DNA from: Isoetes taiwanensis
Lineage: Eukaryota > Streptophyta > Lycopodiopsida > Isoetales > Isoetaceae
Length of the DNA stretch: 64,000 nt
NCBI GenBank assembly: GCA_021234155.1
Contig: JAJEKV010000061.1
Location: 1,094,746-1,158,745 of the forward strand
Direction: 5' to 3'
In this document: positions 31,241 to 43,874 of the stretch, one piece after another
Position numbering within the stretch: the first letter of the stretch is position 1
Layout of the letters: the number at the start of each line of letters is the position of its first letter
Translations under genes and position numbers: made by a program
Notes under the pieces: model-generated
Told to the model about the DNA's origin: nothing
What the model saw: only the letters and a program-made list of their open reading frames with translations
The model's database searches: none

Positions 31241-31830
31241 CCCCAATTTTTAGTCCACTGTTGAGATCATTAGTTTTTTTTGTTCCACATGTACTTTATT
31301 CAGAGATCACAAAAAAACCTATATGTAGATCTGTGGAGGCATGGTTTTACCAATTGATGGTGGTGTTTTTTAAGTGGACAAGAAATGTCCACTGTTATTT
31401 TTTTTAGGAGCTGTGGTTTTTGTTTTTTAGGAGGTGTGGTTTTTTAAGGAGGTATGTTTTTATTAAAAGAACTGTGGTTTTTGTTTTTGAGGTGGTGATG
31501 TTTTTAAGGAGGTGTAGTTGTTGGAGGTGTGATTTATAAGTAAGTGGGTGTGATATATGTATTGTTCTCTAAGGGGATGTTGATATTTTAAGGTTCTTTA
31601 TAGCCAATTTTGTAAGCACCATTATACTACTCCCATCCATATGACACCCCATAAAGTATTCATGTTGTCATTACATGCCATGTGTAAAAAATGCAATATC
31701 TCATCTATTGTCCCTCTATCCCACATGCTATAAGAAAACTAGAATGCAAAGGCCTATTAAGATCCCATAATTGAGTTGAATTGAATTCAACTTTAACATC
31801 CATGGGGACCAACAAGTCTATCAAATCATA
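31241..31830. repeat. T/G-rich degenerate minisatellite and flanks
   Basis: At 31370-31545 an imperfect repeat of AGGAGGTGTGGTTTTT-like units occurs about eight times. The rest is AT-rich and non-coding. Confidence 0.55.
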
Positions 31831-31864
<34 letters not shown>

Positions 31865-31926
31865 TCTATATGTGTGTATGAGAGAGAGAGAGAGGGAGGG
31901 AGGGAGGGAGGGAGGGAGGGAGGGAG
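31831..31926. repeat. Compound microsatellite (GT)n-(GA)n-(GGGA)n
   Basis: Runs of TG (interrupted by CGCGCG), then GA, then seven to eight GGGA units. Simple-sequence DNA. Confidence 0.9.
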
Positions 31927-32291
31927 TGTGTGTTGCCCCTTTGCCTCAAATCCATTTTTTGAGCATATGCACATGATCTCAGGTCCCATTCAGACTTGCA
32001 AGAGTTGAAAGCACACAATAAAAACTTTTTAAAGATCATAAATCAAACGATTATTTACTGGTTTTTTCTTACAGTTCATTGACAACAAATTTTATCCAAT
32101 TTGAACACATATCTCTCCATCACCTTGGTTCCAAATCAAGCCAAATTTCTTTCCACATGTTCCTATAAGTTTTCCCGGATAGTCATTTCAAATATCAGTC
32201 AAAAATGCTAAAAAACACTCAAGATATCATCATTGAGTGTGCATAACTTTTTCCACCATAGGGATGTGCAATAACCAAATTTTCTGTCCAC

Positions 32292-32456
32292 TTGGCTCAA
32301 ACATACCACCTAGGCTCAAACATGCCATCAAGGTGGCTCCAACATGCCACACCGGCTCTAACATGCCACGCGAGCTCCAACATACCATCTAGGCCAAACA
32401 TGCCAAGGTGGCTCAAACATGCCACATGTGCTCCAACATGCCACCTTGGCTCCAAC
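32292..32456. repeat. ~19-bp minisatellite, about nine units
   Basis: Units of the form GGCTC-M-AACATGCCA plus five variable bases start near 32294 and recur every 17-22 bp to 32456. Core AACATGCCA is constant and spacer letters vary. Confidence 0.85.
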
Positions 32457-33679
32457 TGGAACGCTTGCAAACTGATAAGTGTTGCAGCAATGATCTGCCA
32501 AGCATTGTTCCCTTTGTTGAATCATTCTGGAGTACCCGAAGATGCTGCATTAATTGAATCCATTTTTACAGTCTGAAGAGCTAGGATGAGGCGTTTAAGT
32601 GAAGCTAAGATTCTTACACTGTAGCTAGACCATTGGCGGCAAGGATGAAATTTGCATGCACTACCCAACAAGCTGTGAGTGGCTTCCATCGCCGCATCTG
32701 GATTATTTTGTCTCCTGCTGTTTGAATACCACGCTGCACATGGAAAGAACTGAAACAACCACATTTTGGGATTAGAAATATCATTCAAAAATTTAACTCT
32801 AGTATGACCAAATCAATCTAAGCAAATTGTTAGAACGAATGCATGTGACTATAACATCATATGACCCTGTGGTTCATGCATATCTTACGCATCTTTTGAT
32901 GGCAAATTAAAGAGTAAAGAAATGAAAGATTTCAGAAAGAAAAGTAGAGAGTAGGAAGATTGAATGGTTGAGGTACATATGTAGAAATACTTGTTCTTTT
33001 TTTACTGTTCTCATAAGAGCTCAAACTTCTTCTTTCAACTCTTCCCATTAGATCATTTATGAGTCATGATCGCTTGAAACTATTATAGGCAATATAGACA
33101 ACTATATTAATGGATAGAACATGCACAAATCACCTATGAAATCACTAAATTTTTGCATCTGGGCTCTTGAACTCGGCCTTCCAAGCAGATCCTTCAATAT
33201 AGCTTCGTTTTCCATCAAGGCATATCTCATTCAGCACATTAACAGAGCTATCAGGTAAGGGGCCCTTGTATTTACGCCCCTATTGGCCAAAACCTTGAAG
33301 GCAATCCGATACCGTCTACCCATCTAATGCTCTAAATCAAGGTTTTTCACTGGAATGCACATCTTCGATTATTGAAACTCAGATTTAGAAGAAAAAACCT
33401 GGGACTTGAAGCTATGCCTGACAGAATTTTACCTTCTAGGCATGCTCAAACCAACTTGAAGTGTAGGGGAACCGTCTAAATCCACCCACAATCTGATGCA
33501 AGCAACTAAATCCAGTTTATGAGTGCGCAACTGAATCCACTTTATGAGAGCTTGCAAGTTTGCTTGTCACTGCAACTCCATCGCTGCCCATACCTGCAGC
33601 ACCTGCCACATATAATTCAGATGACGTGTTCAGTAGCAGAATCCAACCAATGAAAGAAAGCAGAAAGAACATTTGCCAA
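32457..33679. other. Non-coding stretch
   Basis: No supported gene is seen. It may include remains of introns of the urease relic that follows. Confidence 0.4.
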
Positions 33680-33823
33680 GACTATACCGGTTCAGGTGTA
33701 GGTATACTGGCATTTGGCATCACCCATGTGGGCCCAAGCAACATCACCACCTTTAATGACCATTTCAAGTTTGGCTCCAAAGAAACTTGGTTTCCACAGT
33801 ACCAGATAAGCAAGCTTTCCAAC
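33680..33823 (-). pseudogene. Urease exon relic
   Basis: The minus strand reads [35 protein letters not shown], then, after a one-base insertion, [10 protein letters not shown]. This matches the conserved C-terminal part of plant urease ([37 protein letters not shown]). A good splice acceptor (TTGTTCCAG) precedes it. Asp is Tyr in ADLVLW, and a TAG follows PEPV. Urease hydrolyses urea to ammonia and carbamate in the cytosol. Only this exon is recognised; the rest of the gene (about 840 residues in plants) is absent or unrecognisable. Confidence 0.8.
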
Positions 33824-34329
33824 CTGGAACAACCCCATAAAACATATCAGTCATAATGGAAAAAATATCACGTAAGCTTGCCCTTCAATATTTTTCCAGA
33901 ATAAATTTAATTTTTAGTCATGCAGCAGCCAATCATTAGTGAAATCATGAAGTGCAATATACAGCTTAAGGTGTTCCACATGCAATGAAGGGCTTATTAT
34001 CTCAAGGATGTTAGCTCAGATGCAAAACAAACCTCTATAAAACCCAAAAGGTGAGAAACGTCATGGGCAATGGGATTGATAGTACATTTAAGACCAAAAT
34101 CATGAGATTAGGTAGACGAATGAGAAAATAGAGACAAAAAAAAAAAAAAAAAACCAGGACCAGTAGTAATTTGCAAACTTCAAAATACCAAGACCAATGC
34201 AGGAACTTCGAGTTTCAAAGATACCCGCATAAAAGCTAGATGACCTTGGGCATGCCTCTGCCGCATTCCGTCTTCAAAAAGATCAGCATCCTCAAGGCAC
34301 CGAGATTAAATAAATTAGCCTTATTAGTT

Positions 34330-34600
34330 TGCAAAGAGCTTCCTTGGCAAACCGGTTGTTCCCATGAACCCAGACACGTCTCTTGCCGAAATTGGCATCT
34401 AGGAAAAAATAAACTTGCAGAAAACAATAGCGAGATTGGAAAAAAATAGCATGTTCTTGGCATACCGGGATTCACCATAGATGAGAATGCCATAGATGTT
34501 CTCGGCGATAGAAACAATGGCCCTATCGATCTCAAAACCATTAAGAAGAAGGCGTGCAAAAAATGCTATGCTGGTGACACAAAACTGTAAATCAAACAGA
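34330..34600 (-). pseudogene. Two candidate exons, unknown protein
   Basis: The minus strand reads FFARLLLNGFEIDRAIVSIAE and YGILIYGESR, a GTATGC...CCTAG intron of about 67 bp, then DANFGKRRVWVHGNNRFAKEAL. The splice junctions and protein-like composition suggest a real or recently decayed gene. A run of frame breaks follows downstream. No family is recognised, and it is not part of urease as far as I can tell. Confidence 0.35.
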
Positions 34601-34605
34601 ATCAA

Positions 34606-36788
34606 AATAAAATAAAAAAATCAACGGCCAAAAGTGCGCACATATTATCCTTAAAACTCCATTATTACTATCTGACTTATTATATATATTCTTATAAAGG
34701 GTGCCTGACCGCTGATAATTAGGCCATCTGAGGCTTTTAAATTGCCACGTGGCATAATAGACGGCTGTGATGACTTGGTTAATTTTTTTTTTCTTGCGGC
34801 ATGCGTCCCCCAGGTGCTGATTCCGTTGCTGGTGTCGATGCTCCAGTGCTTCTCTTTGCTTCATTTTGATTCGGGAAGGTGGTTCGTGTTATTTCTGTCT
34901 AGGAGATGCGAATTCGGTTTGTAGAAAAGGAAATCTGTCACTGAATCTTAAAGAAAGACAAGCGAAAGGGCATGAATACTAAGGACCCAAATCCGGCACA
35001 AAAAGCTGGACAGATTAGATCGAATCTCCATTAGTTTCTTCTGTTATTTGAATGTAGGGCCGGGCAGGTCTTCCTTCTGCCAATTTTTAGTGCAAGAATT
35101 GAATGTCTACTTTGCAGCGGAACTCAGGGTTTTCAAATTTTTGATGGTTCTTGAAACTATTAGGCTACCTTAGATATTGCAACACCCAAACGCATGTAAG
35201 TTATTATTCATTGCAGATCGAAACTTAACTGGCACATGCTTCATGCAGATTATGCGCAGTATTTTCGTTGCATTGCTTAGCGGTCTCATCTGGTATGTCA
35301 CAAAGCAATATGCCCACAAAGTCATTGGCACCTGTTACTTCATCTCTTAGAAAGGAGCTATTACTAGCAGTTGAGTATAAATTTCAGGAGGCTCTTGCAT
35401 ATAACAATGCATCTGCTGTAGCATTATGTAGCATTAAGCCGACTGTTCATGTCATCCCGCAGTCTTTGGAAGACTAGTTCCTGGTCTGAGGTACTTAAGA
35501 GATATTCTCAATATCAATTTTAACCTCAACATGGAATAGGAATATGAAATTCATTTTGTTTGCAGATTCAACCACTTCTATGGCTGGCATATATGATGCG
35601 GACAGGAAGTGCATTTATAGGTTTTTTGAGATCAAATGGTCTTCTGGCTGTATAATACATTCATCGTCTCTTCTAACTCCTCTAATTTAGTGGACTCGAT
35701 TGAATGGAGAGCAATTTCTGGTTACCAGGTCAGCGTCAAGAATTTGATGGGTAAAGCTTCAATTACTTTTAGGAAGTGCTTTTGAAGAATCTCTTTTATG
35801 TTTGGAGATGTATATGCAAACAGGAATGGGCAGTTGATGATTTTGTTGAATTCTCAGGAAGAGAGAGGATCTCTTCCGAATTTATTCTTGGAATTGGGCT
35901 CTTGATGGTTAGAATTTAACTTATTACGCATTTTTTTCAAGAGCCTTTTGATTGACTTTCAAGATTGTGAATCCCAAACTAATTCTGGAGATGCACTATA
36001 TGGGAGAACCAGATCCAGAGTGGAAGATATCCTGCCATTAAGTTTGTCCATTTATTTCACACGAACACGGAGAAAGCATTATTTTATCTGCCGGAGTTGT
36101 TGCCATTGCAAACAGGGGCAGAAGATCATGGCTTATGTGGAAAGAATGACTTCATCCTCGTCTCCATCTCTGTCGGCTGCTGTTACTTCAAGTAAAATTT
36201 GAGATAGATGCTAAGGCACATGATCTATTGTTTGATTCTGCCGACGGTGTCTCCTTCTTTCCATTTTCATGAATTTATAGCGAAGGCTTCTAGTGATTTA
36301 CTCCTCTATTATTTTCTGATTCTCTGAGCTTTTATTCTCTGATATAAGCACCTTAAGATTTATTTGTTTTGGGAAGCCCAAGATCTTTATTTTGGCTTTG
36401 CATTTTGAGCTACTTATCAGCTATGGCGATTGTTGTCCAGCTATGGCAGACCTGTTCATTTTGTGCACTACAAAGCTATGATCCAACCACTCACCTCGAG
36501 ACAATAGTGCAAGATGTTCTCGCAGTGTAATTCTTGAATTACCAGCAAGGTAAAGTTTTGCCACTTGCTTCTACATGTGTTTATTCTGGAACTTGACTTA
36601 TAACATGGTTTTGGCTCACATATTTATATATTATTTGGATGAAATGATTTTCGTAGTTAATGCGTTTCTATGCAGGTTAAGGGATATCTTGAAAAGCACA
36701 CGTCAACTGCCATAAGTGGCTTTCTCAAAGCAGATAATGGATACATTGCAGAAGCAGAGCACTGGCGACAGCTCCGTTATGGTTTGTT
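34606..36788. other. Mostly non-coding
   Basis: 35268-35477 has an open stretch (SLRKELLLAVEYKFQEALAY) that could be an exon, but no partner exons are evident. The right edge carries GCAGAGCACTGGCGACAGCT (36758-36777), also present at 39437-39456. Confidence 0.35.
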
Positions 36789-37089
36789 TGTTGAAAACTA
36801 AAAAGATGGCGGAGATAGATCTTAGTATTGGCAACACAAATCAGGAGAATAGGAAACAAGGAAGATGCCTCATGCATCGTCATGTCCCGAATAGGGCTCG
36901 GGACCACACCCTTCTCTGCAGATTGAAGAACTCAGAATAGCAAGAATGGAGGAAGAGATTATCTGTATGATACCGGATGCTTCTTTATATAGTATCTGGA
37001 GTCGATGGAGTTGCAACGGTCATTCTCCAAATATAGTTTGAGACAAAACGGACGTTAGTGGTGATCATGAGAGATTCCATATTCCAACA
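36789..37089 (-). repeat. LTR of a copia-like element, minus strand
   Basis: In minus orientation it starts TGTTGGAATATGG, has a TATA box (ACTATATAAAGAAG, ~36980-36993), and ends TTTCAACA, giving TG...CA termini and 301 bp. A purine tract (CCTTTGAGTGGGGG) lies just before the start (37090-37103), as expected for a 3' LTR. I could not find the matching 5' LTR or a primer-binding site. Confidence 0.65.
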
Positions 37090-38200
37090 CCCCCACTCAA
37101 AGGGATGCCGTAATGAAATGGAGGTTCCCTTTGAAAACTAGCACAGATGGAATCTCAACACAGATCCCCCCACTCAAAGGGATACCGAAATGTAATGAGG
37201 CCCTGTTCTTCATAAGTGTGAAGCCCCCACTTAAAACTGATCTCCACAACGAAAATCAATTCTCCAGCAATACAGAAGGCAAAAATCAGGAGATGAATAA
37301 GATCACCTTGGGTGTGTCTTCAATCTCCACCCTGTTGTCTGGCATGCCAACATCCTACTCTGTCACACATCCAAGTGTATGCCGCAAGATCATACAAACA
37401 TTTTTGGTGCCTTGCTTGCTTAGGACATCACTATACATATCAGGAATACCCTCGTTCCACTGGAAAGGATGTCAAAGTTCACAAATTTTAAACAGTGCCA
37501 TTGCCTCTACCAGCAAATCTATAGCACAGGTGTGTTCCCCAGACTCGGCAAGAGAGTACCACATGCTCAACTTGCTTACTGGCGCTAACATCACAACACA
37601 AATCACTACTACCACAGGGATGTTCCTCCCAGACTCGGCAAGAGAGTACCACATGCTCAGCTTGCTTACTGGCGCTAACATCACAACACAAATCACATAC
37701 CACAGATATGTTCCCCAGACTCGGCAAGAGAGTACCACATGCTCAGCTTGCTTACTGGTGCTATCATCCCAACATAAATCAGAGAGGTCTTCCAGACTTG
37801 TCCCCTGGCAAGAACACTCAATCAAAAATAAAATGTCATCCAGACTCATACTGGCATGGACATCAAAATCATGAGGTCTTCCAGGCTTTTATCCTGGCAA
37901 GAAGACTCATAACCATGGGTATCATCCAAACTTAGATTTTGGCAGTGATATGCTCAATACAAGGAGTACAGGCTTGGCACAAACAAGGACCCATCATCAT
38001 CATGCTTCCACTAATCTACCATTCTTGGCACTGCCTCACAGTCAAGATGTCGCCCAGGCTCATATACTGGCGTTGAACAATCGCCAAAGATATCTAGCTG
38101 ATTCAATTTCCATTCCTGTCTTTCCTGTATAACTTGCTGCATTTAAAGCATAGTCAAAGAGTTGTTGCAGATCTGCTGCATAACATAGCAGCAACATTCG
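37090..38200 (-). mobile_element. Partial internal region of the LTR element
   Basis: It adjoins the polypurine tract. There is no recognisable gag or pol. It holds three tandem ~88-bp repeats (37540-37775) open in several frames, including plus 37113-37874 and minus 37472-37849. The long ORFs probably result from the repeat lacking stops rather than from a gene. The right border is undefined. Confidence 0.4.
37540..37775. repeat. Three ~88-bp tandem repeats
   Basis: Units start CAGACTCGGCAAGAGAGTAC at 37540, 37630 and 37716 and continue CACATGCTCA-CTTGCTTACTGGYGCTA. Unit length is 86-90 bp. Confidence 0.9.
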
Positions 38201-39663
38201 CAAGATTATATGTATAGGCATTGCTTGCTCTTAACAATCTGATCAAGATTGTTAAGCTTCCATCAACACCTTCATACTGTCTTCTTGAAAAGATAGGCTG
38301 TAGACCAGATCTTCAAATATTCAGTCCCAAGACACAGCAAGAAGTGCTTAAGATCACCATGTCAGCATCATAGATGCAAGTTCTGCAACATGAACATGAC
38401 TTGCTCATGGTCTGATAAAATCAACAAGAGAACGGCAGAAGACTTTAAGAGGATTAAAATTGGAGATAAAAAGTTCAAACGAAAGATACTCAAAGAGGAA
38501 GATGAAACACAAAATAAGGTTGAGAGGACAAGGTACAATGTTGTCATCAATGGCGGGAAACAAATTTTATGTGTGCAAGAAAATATACCGAGATAACAAA
38601 TGGCAACAGAATGGATCAACAAATGCAAGTTAGCAAGGAAACGGATCGTTGGGTAATAGACACATTGTTGTTGCAGGATGGTCAAGAAAAAAAAGATCTG
38701 GCATCATAGAAAGCCAATATACAAAAGAAATATGAACTGGAACAAGGACGAGAATAAGAAGAGTGGGTATATGCTTGGGGAAGAAAAGAAATATATAAGG
38801 TTAGCCAAGTTGGTAGCATGAGGTTAATCAAGGCAATGAGTGTTGATGATAAGAAATTCTTGCATAAGCAAGGCTGCAAACAATAGCAAGCAAGAAGGAG
38901 ATATTGAAGCAGCAATAATAGCAGCAGCACTGGATCAATGTTCTGATAATACATTTCTGCAAAAAATTGGGTATATAAAGGGAAAAAGAATTGATGACAG
39001 AGATGGAAAGCATGGCAAGATAACTGTGAAGGTTGCAAGCTAGGGGTGAGAAAATATATGGGTAACCAACTGATTAACAGCTTCCTCTAGGATTCAAGAA
39101 GACTCCACATGAGCATTGCAGTCAAGAATTGATTTGCAAGATGCATTCAACGAGATGAAATCTTGAACCGTGGGTTACAAGACCAAGGCTCAAACACAAT
39201 ACCAAGGCTCGGACAAGGCTCAAATGCCAAGTGCACCGCTGACTGCCTCTTCCAGATCTCCAAAGTTTCTCGAAAATTTGATCCAAAAAAATCTTTTCTT
39301 GGTACCACAATACCAAGCCACAAACATAAAACGTAGCCATGGGTCTAAATATCAAGCCTTCTTTATCCATAAAAGAACATATGAGAGAACTCTCAAGACA
39401 ACAGTCGCAGTCCGTTATGGTTTGTTAACTGAAGCAGAGCACTGGCGACAGCTCCGTTATGGTTTGTTAACTGATCTAGTCCGCCATTAGACTCTTGCTT
39501 GTCTCTTGATTATTTACCTTGTTTATTTATTATCTTTCTTAGTTTTTGCAGGCCCTGCTCTACATGCCATTTACACATTACTAACATGGAGGAAATCTAC
39601 AGGTACATTCTCTTCGTTATGTATGCATCCCTAGTTGGAGCTTGCTTACTTCACAACTAGAAA
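38201..39663. other. No supported gene
   Basis: AT-rich with poly-A/T patches. At 39404-39480 a short tandem pair of TCCGTTATGGTTTGTTAACTG units occurs, linked by GCAGAGCACTGGCGACAGCT. Confidence 0.4.
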
Positions 39664-40150
39664 CATGGCCATAACTCCCAAATTGAAGCTCTGTTTTATG
39701 CACAAGAACATCCGTTGGAAAGGTCACTGGAAGGTCCACAATTGATGCTAGGCATCCATTTTCCAAATTCCTAGCATAAATGGGCCAAAACAGTGCCAAA
39801 TCAGGCAATGTCTTTGCTGCCACAGTTTTACAGTCGGGTAGAAATATGGCCATAACTGCTAAATAAAAGCTCTATTTTCTGCACAGGAACATCTGTCAGA
39901 AAGGTCATTGGAAGATCCAAAATTGATGCTAGGCATCGATTTTCCAAATTCTTAGCATAAATGGGTTAAAACAGTGCCAAATTCTTTGCTTGCCACAGTT
40001 TTACAGTTGAGTAAAAATATGGCCATAACTTCTAAATAAAAGCTCTATTGTCTGTGCAACAACATGTATTGGAAAGATCATTGGACGTCCACAAATGTTG
40101 CTTGGCATACATTTTTCGAATGCTTAGTATAAATGAGTCAAACCACCAGC
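39664..40150. repeat. Tandem repeat, ~177-bp unit, three copies
   Basis: Copies begin ATGGCCATAACT at 39664, 39845 and 40019 and share AAAGCTCTRTTTTCTG, GGAAAGGTCATTGGAAG, GATGCTAGGCAT and CTTAGCATAAATG. The third copy is more diverged and shorter. The unit length is in the range of plant satellites, but only three copies are present. Confidence 0.85.
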
Positions 40151-40218
40151 TATGCACTCTTGAACTTGGTTTTTTACAGCTGCAACAAATTATTACGGCC
40201 AGTTGAATGCTTTGTTTT

Positions 40219-40396
40219 TGTTGATATGAGTCAGCATACAGCCTAGCTGGATGTATGCCATGTCATCAATAGTCGTGTCCTAGTCTAGAGCGTCGCATCT
40301 ATTGGATGCATATGTTTATCTTTTGTAACCGTTCTTCAGTTTATCAATTCCATCTAGCTATTCTCCGCATCTCTCTGTGTTCGTATTATATTTACA
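40219..40396 (+). repeat. 5' LTR of copia element
   Basis: 178 bp, TGTTGATATG ... TTTACA. The 3' copy lacks ~11 bp near its start but is otherwise nearly identical. Confidence 0.93.
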
Positions 40397-42106
40397 TGGT
40401 ATCAGAGCTGGCCGATGGCTTATAAACGCAAGAGAGAATCAAAACTTCAGATCAGAGTTCAACAAGCAATTGAAAGGGTGAATCAGAGGCTCCGTAAACA
40501 GAGATTCCATCAACGCAGGATCAGAAATTTGTGGGAACAAAGGAGGATCAGAAATTAAAGATTTCAAGCAAGCTCTACAAGGAAGAGTGTGTTCCGGAGA
40601 CTTTCCTTCAATCCACGATTCTCCAAGTAGGGCTTTCAAGCGATCATAAGGTTAGAAATTTCATAATTTGAATTTCGAAATTGAAGAAAAATGGCCAGTT
40701 CTTCAAATAATCTAGAAAAGATGCTTGAAAAATTCCTTGAAAAATTCACCGGAAATAATTTCCACACTTGGTCTCTTAAGCTCCAACTAATTTTGATGAG
40801 GGAATCCACATGGGGGTGGTAGGCGGCAAAGTGAGTTAAAGCCTCTGAGAGGCAACAAAGAAGACGGAATGGGGGAGAGAGATCGAAAGGCAATCACCAC
40901 GATTGGCCTTGCTCTTGAGGAAGAGTATGTGAATTTATTAAATCTGAAGGAATCAGCTAAACATAATTGGGATGCTTTGGTGAAGGCATTTGGGGGTTCA
41001 GGAAAATCAAGTGAATTGGCACTAAAGCAACAATTCTTTTCATTAACGATGGAGCCTAATGAGACCGTAGCTGAATTTCTTAGTAGGCCTGACTTTGTCT
41101 AGTTGTGCAACTTGCAAGAGTCAAGTCGGTGGAATCTGAGAAGACCAAATGGCGGTTTTGTTGAAAGGGATTGCACCTAGATATCGGCATGTGGTCACCA
41201 CTCGACCAATATCCCTAATCGGACAATGGACACCTTAGTTTACGCCCTCATGGAGGAAGAAAGAAGGATGAAACTAGAGGATGACCCAAAGAATTCAAGC
41301 ATTCTTTATGCGAAAGGCCAAGTATGGATTTGGAAAGAAACCAAGCGAGGTTCGGGATTAGCCCCACCAAGCACTAGCGAGAGGCTCAAGTGAAGGGTCA
41401 CGCTTGATAACTCTTTTCGATCGAAGCGAGTAAGAGAGGAGCATGTTTTCGTTGTGGTAAACTTGGCCATGCTGCAAAGGACTGCCGGGTTCGATTGCCA
41501 CTTGATCAGCGTAACAGTGCAAATGGTAGTGCAAATGGTTGTGATTTTCAGAGGAGGCAGGAATCTAAGAGTGATGGCAAGTTGTTCATGGTACATACCT
41601 CACAGCCACAATCCCAAATGAGGAATACAGCAATATGGTTGGACTCCGGTGCATCCATGCACATGACACCTATCAGGGAAATGTTTCACACTTTTGAACC
41701 CTCTGATGAAGAACAACAGGTGTATGTCGGGGACAGTAGAGCGCATAAGATTAGTGGGAAAGGCAGGTGTTAATTCAGCTTCGGTACCGCACGCGTGAAA
41801 TCCATAATGTCTTCTATGTACCTGGAATAAGCCAAGTCCTCCTCTCGGTTGGTCAGATTGCTGATGCAGGGTTGTACATCACATTCAGTAAGTATAAATG
41901 CTTCATCACTGATGAAGAAGACAACCAAGTGGCCAGTGGTACTCGAATGGATGGGTTGTATCAGCTTGATGCAAGAATTCAGCAGCCCCAACAAGCTTTG
42001 ATTGTGCCAACAAACATGACTGATCTGCAACTTTGGCATAATCGCCTGGGTCATCTCAATGTCCAGGCCATGAAGAACTGGCCGGCCGACAGTTAGGCTT
42101 GGATGC

Positions 42107-42275
42107 TTTTGATGATGAAACACTTGCCTTTTGAAGGCGTGTGTCATGAGCAAGCACGAGGATGGATAGGTTCTATACGCACAAAATTAAAATTTTCGAC
42201 GTATAAAGTTAAAACTTGTATTTTTTTGATGATGAAACACCTTGCCTTTTGTGGGCGTGTGTCATGAGCAAGCAC
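42107..42275 (+). repeat. 51-bp direct duplication in copia integrase
   Basis: 42107-42157 and 42225-42275 repeat GATGATGAAACAC-CTTGCC and GGCGTGTGTCATGAGCAAGC. The first copy belongs to the integrase zinc region (FDDETLAFEGVCHEQA). The second and the sequence to 42480 are extra. Confidence 0.75.
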
Positions 42276-43874
42276 TCTAGAACTTTCCTTGATAAGGGGA
42301 GAAAGCTAGACGAGCTCAAGATATATTGGAAATTGTTTCATTTTGGGCTAATGCAAAGCAAAAATATATAAAGAAACCTATATGAACTCCTTTTCGGTGG
42401 GAAAACGAGTTCAAGATATATTGGAAATTTCCGACCTATGTGGGCCAATGCAAACTCGACCATAGGCAAAGAAGAAATATATGGTAACTTTCATTGACGA
42501 TTATTCCAGGCATGTCACAGTGAGATTGCTAGCACGGAAATCAGAGGTCTTTGCTATGTTCAGGGAATTTCAAATACAAATGGAAACTCAAACTGGAAAG
42601 AAACTTAAGATTTTGCGCAGTGATAATGGTGGCGAATACGCTTCAAAACAGTTTCATGGAACACATCCGGACTCATGGCATTATTCAAGAAAGACACAAC
42701 TCCATACACCCCACAAATGAATGGAGTGGCGGAGCGCATGAACAGGACACTCATGGAATGTGCCCGCACAATGCTTAAACATGCTTTGGAATGCCGAACA
42801 TATTCTCGGGGCGAAGATCATGACGGCAGCTTATCTCAGGAATCGATTGTATACCTCATCTCTAAATAGTATGACGCCACATGAAGCATGGACAGGTCAC
42901 GTGCCCTCTATTGATGACCTCCGTATTTTTGGGTGCATTGCATATGCCCACATTGCAGATGAGAAGCGTAAGAAGTTGGATTCAAAGAGTATCAAATGTG
43001 TGTTGGTTGGCTATTCTACAGAGGTCAAGGCTTACAGATTATATGCCTTAGACAATAGAGTGCTCATTCTTAGCCGAGATGTTGTTTTCAATGAAGATCT
43101 TTTGTATGGGAAGCTATGGGCACTACAAACGGTCCGTGACACGACTTTGGGTGTTAACTTTGATGACTTATATGAATGGTGTGTGACTAATGAGAGTGCA
43201 AACAGTTACGCACCATCCCTGCTCATCCTCATCACCGGACCTTATGGGGAGTCTTCCTTGTCGATGAACAATTTCGAAGTTTATCCACTTGTTGAGATAG
43301 ACAAGGCTAAACCAAGGCGCCCATCTGCGGCCCGGCATGCCATATCAGAGTGTAAATCGTCCTAACAGGGGCACCACTCGCTCAGGTCGTACTAGTTATC
43401 TCAGTGTAAAGGTCAGCTGCTGCTTGTTTGCCGACAAGCATTCCCCGAAAAGGTCACAAAAATTTGCTTGTTACTAGTGCCAATTTCATGGTTTCGTCTC
43501 GAAAGTCTTATTGTGGAACCTTCAGCAGTTCAAGAGGCACTTAGCGGTACACACATGCGTGAGAATGGCAAAGCGAGCCATGGATATGGAATATCAGTCA
43601 TTATTGAAAAATCAGACATGGGACCTAGTTGTTCTTCCCCCAGGCAAACAAGTGGTCAGTACCAAATGGTTGTTCAAGCTTAAGAAGAATGCCGCTGGTC
43701 AGATAGAGCGATTCAAAGCCAGATTTATTGCAAGAGGTTTCTCTCAACTTGCCGGGATTGACTTCACTGACACCTTCTCTCCAGTAGTTCGTATGTCCTC
43801 CATTCGAACTCTTCTCGCCATAGCAGTCCAATGGAATCTAGAGATACATCAAATGGATGTCAGCACCGCTTTCC

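Noticed and set aside
31831-31926. Possible CRISPR-like or regulatory array
   Set aside because: Simple microsatellite with no spacers; the organism is a plant.
32522-32788. Minus-strand 88-codon ORF as a gene
   Set aside because: No motif, no splice context and no homologous neighbour; likely chance.
37113-37874. 253-codon ORF as a gene
   Set aside because: It is carried by tandem repeats lacking stops, overlaps an equally long minus-strand ORF and has no recognisable domain.
40860-41110. Short plus ORF as an independent gene
   Set aside because: It is part of copia gag (ITTIGLALEEEYVNLL), displaced by a frameshift.
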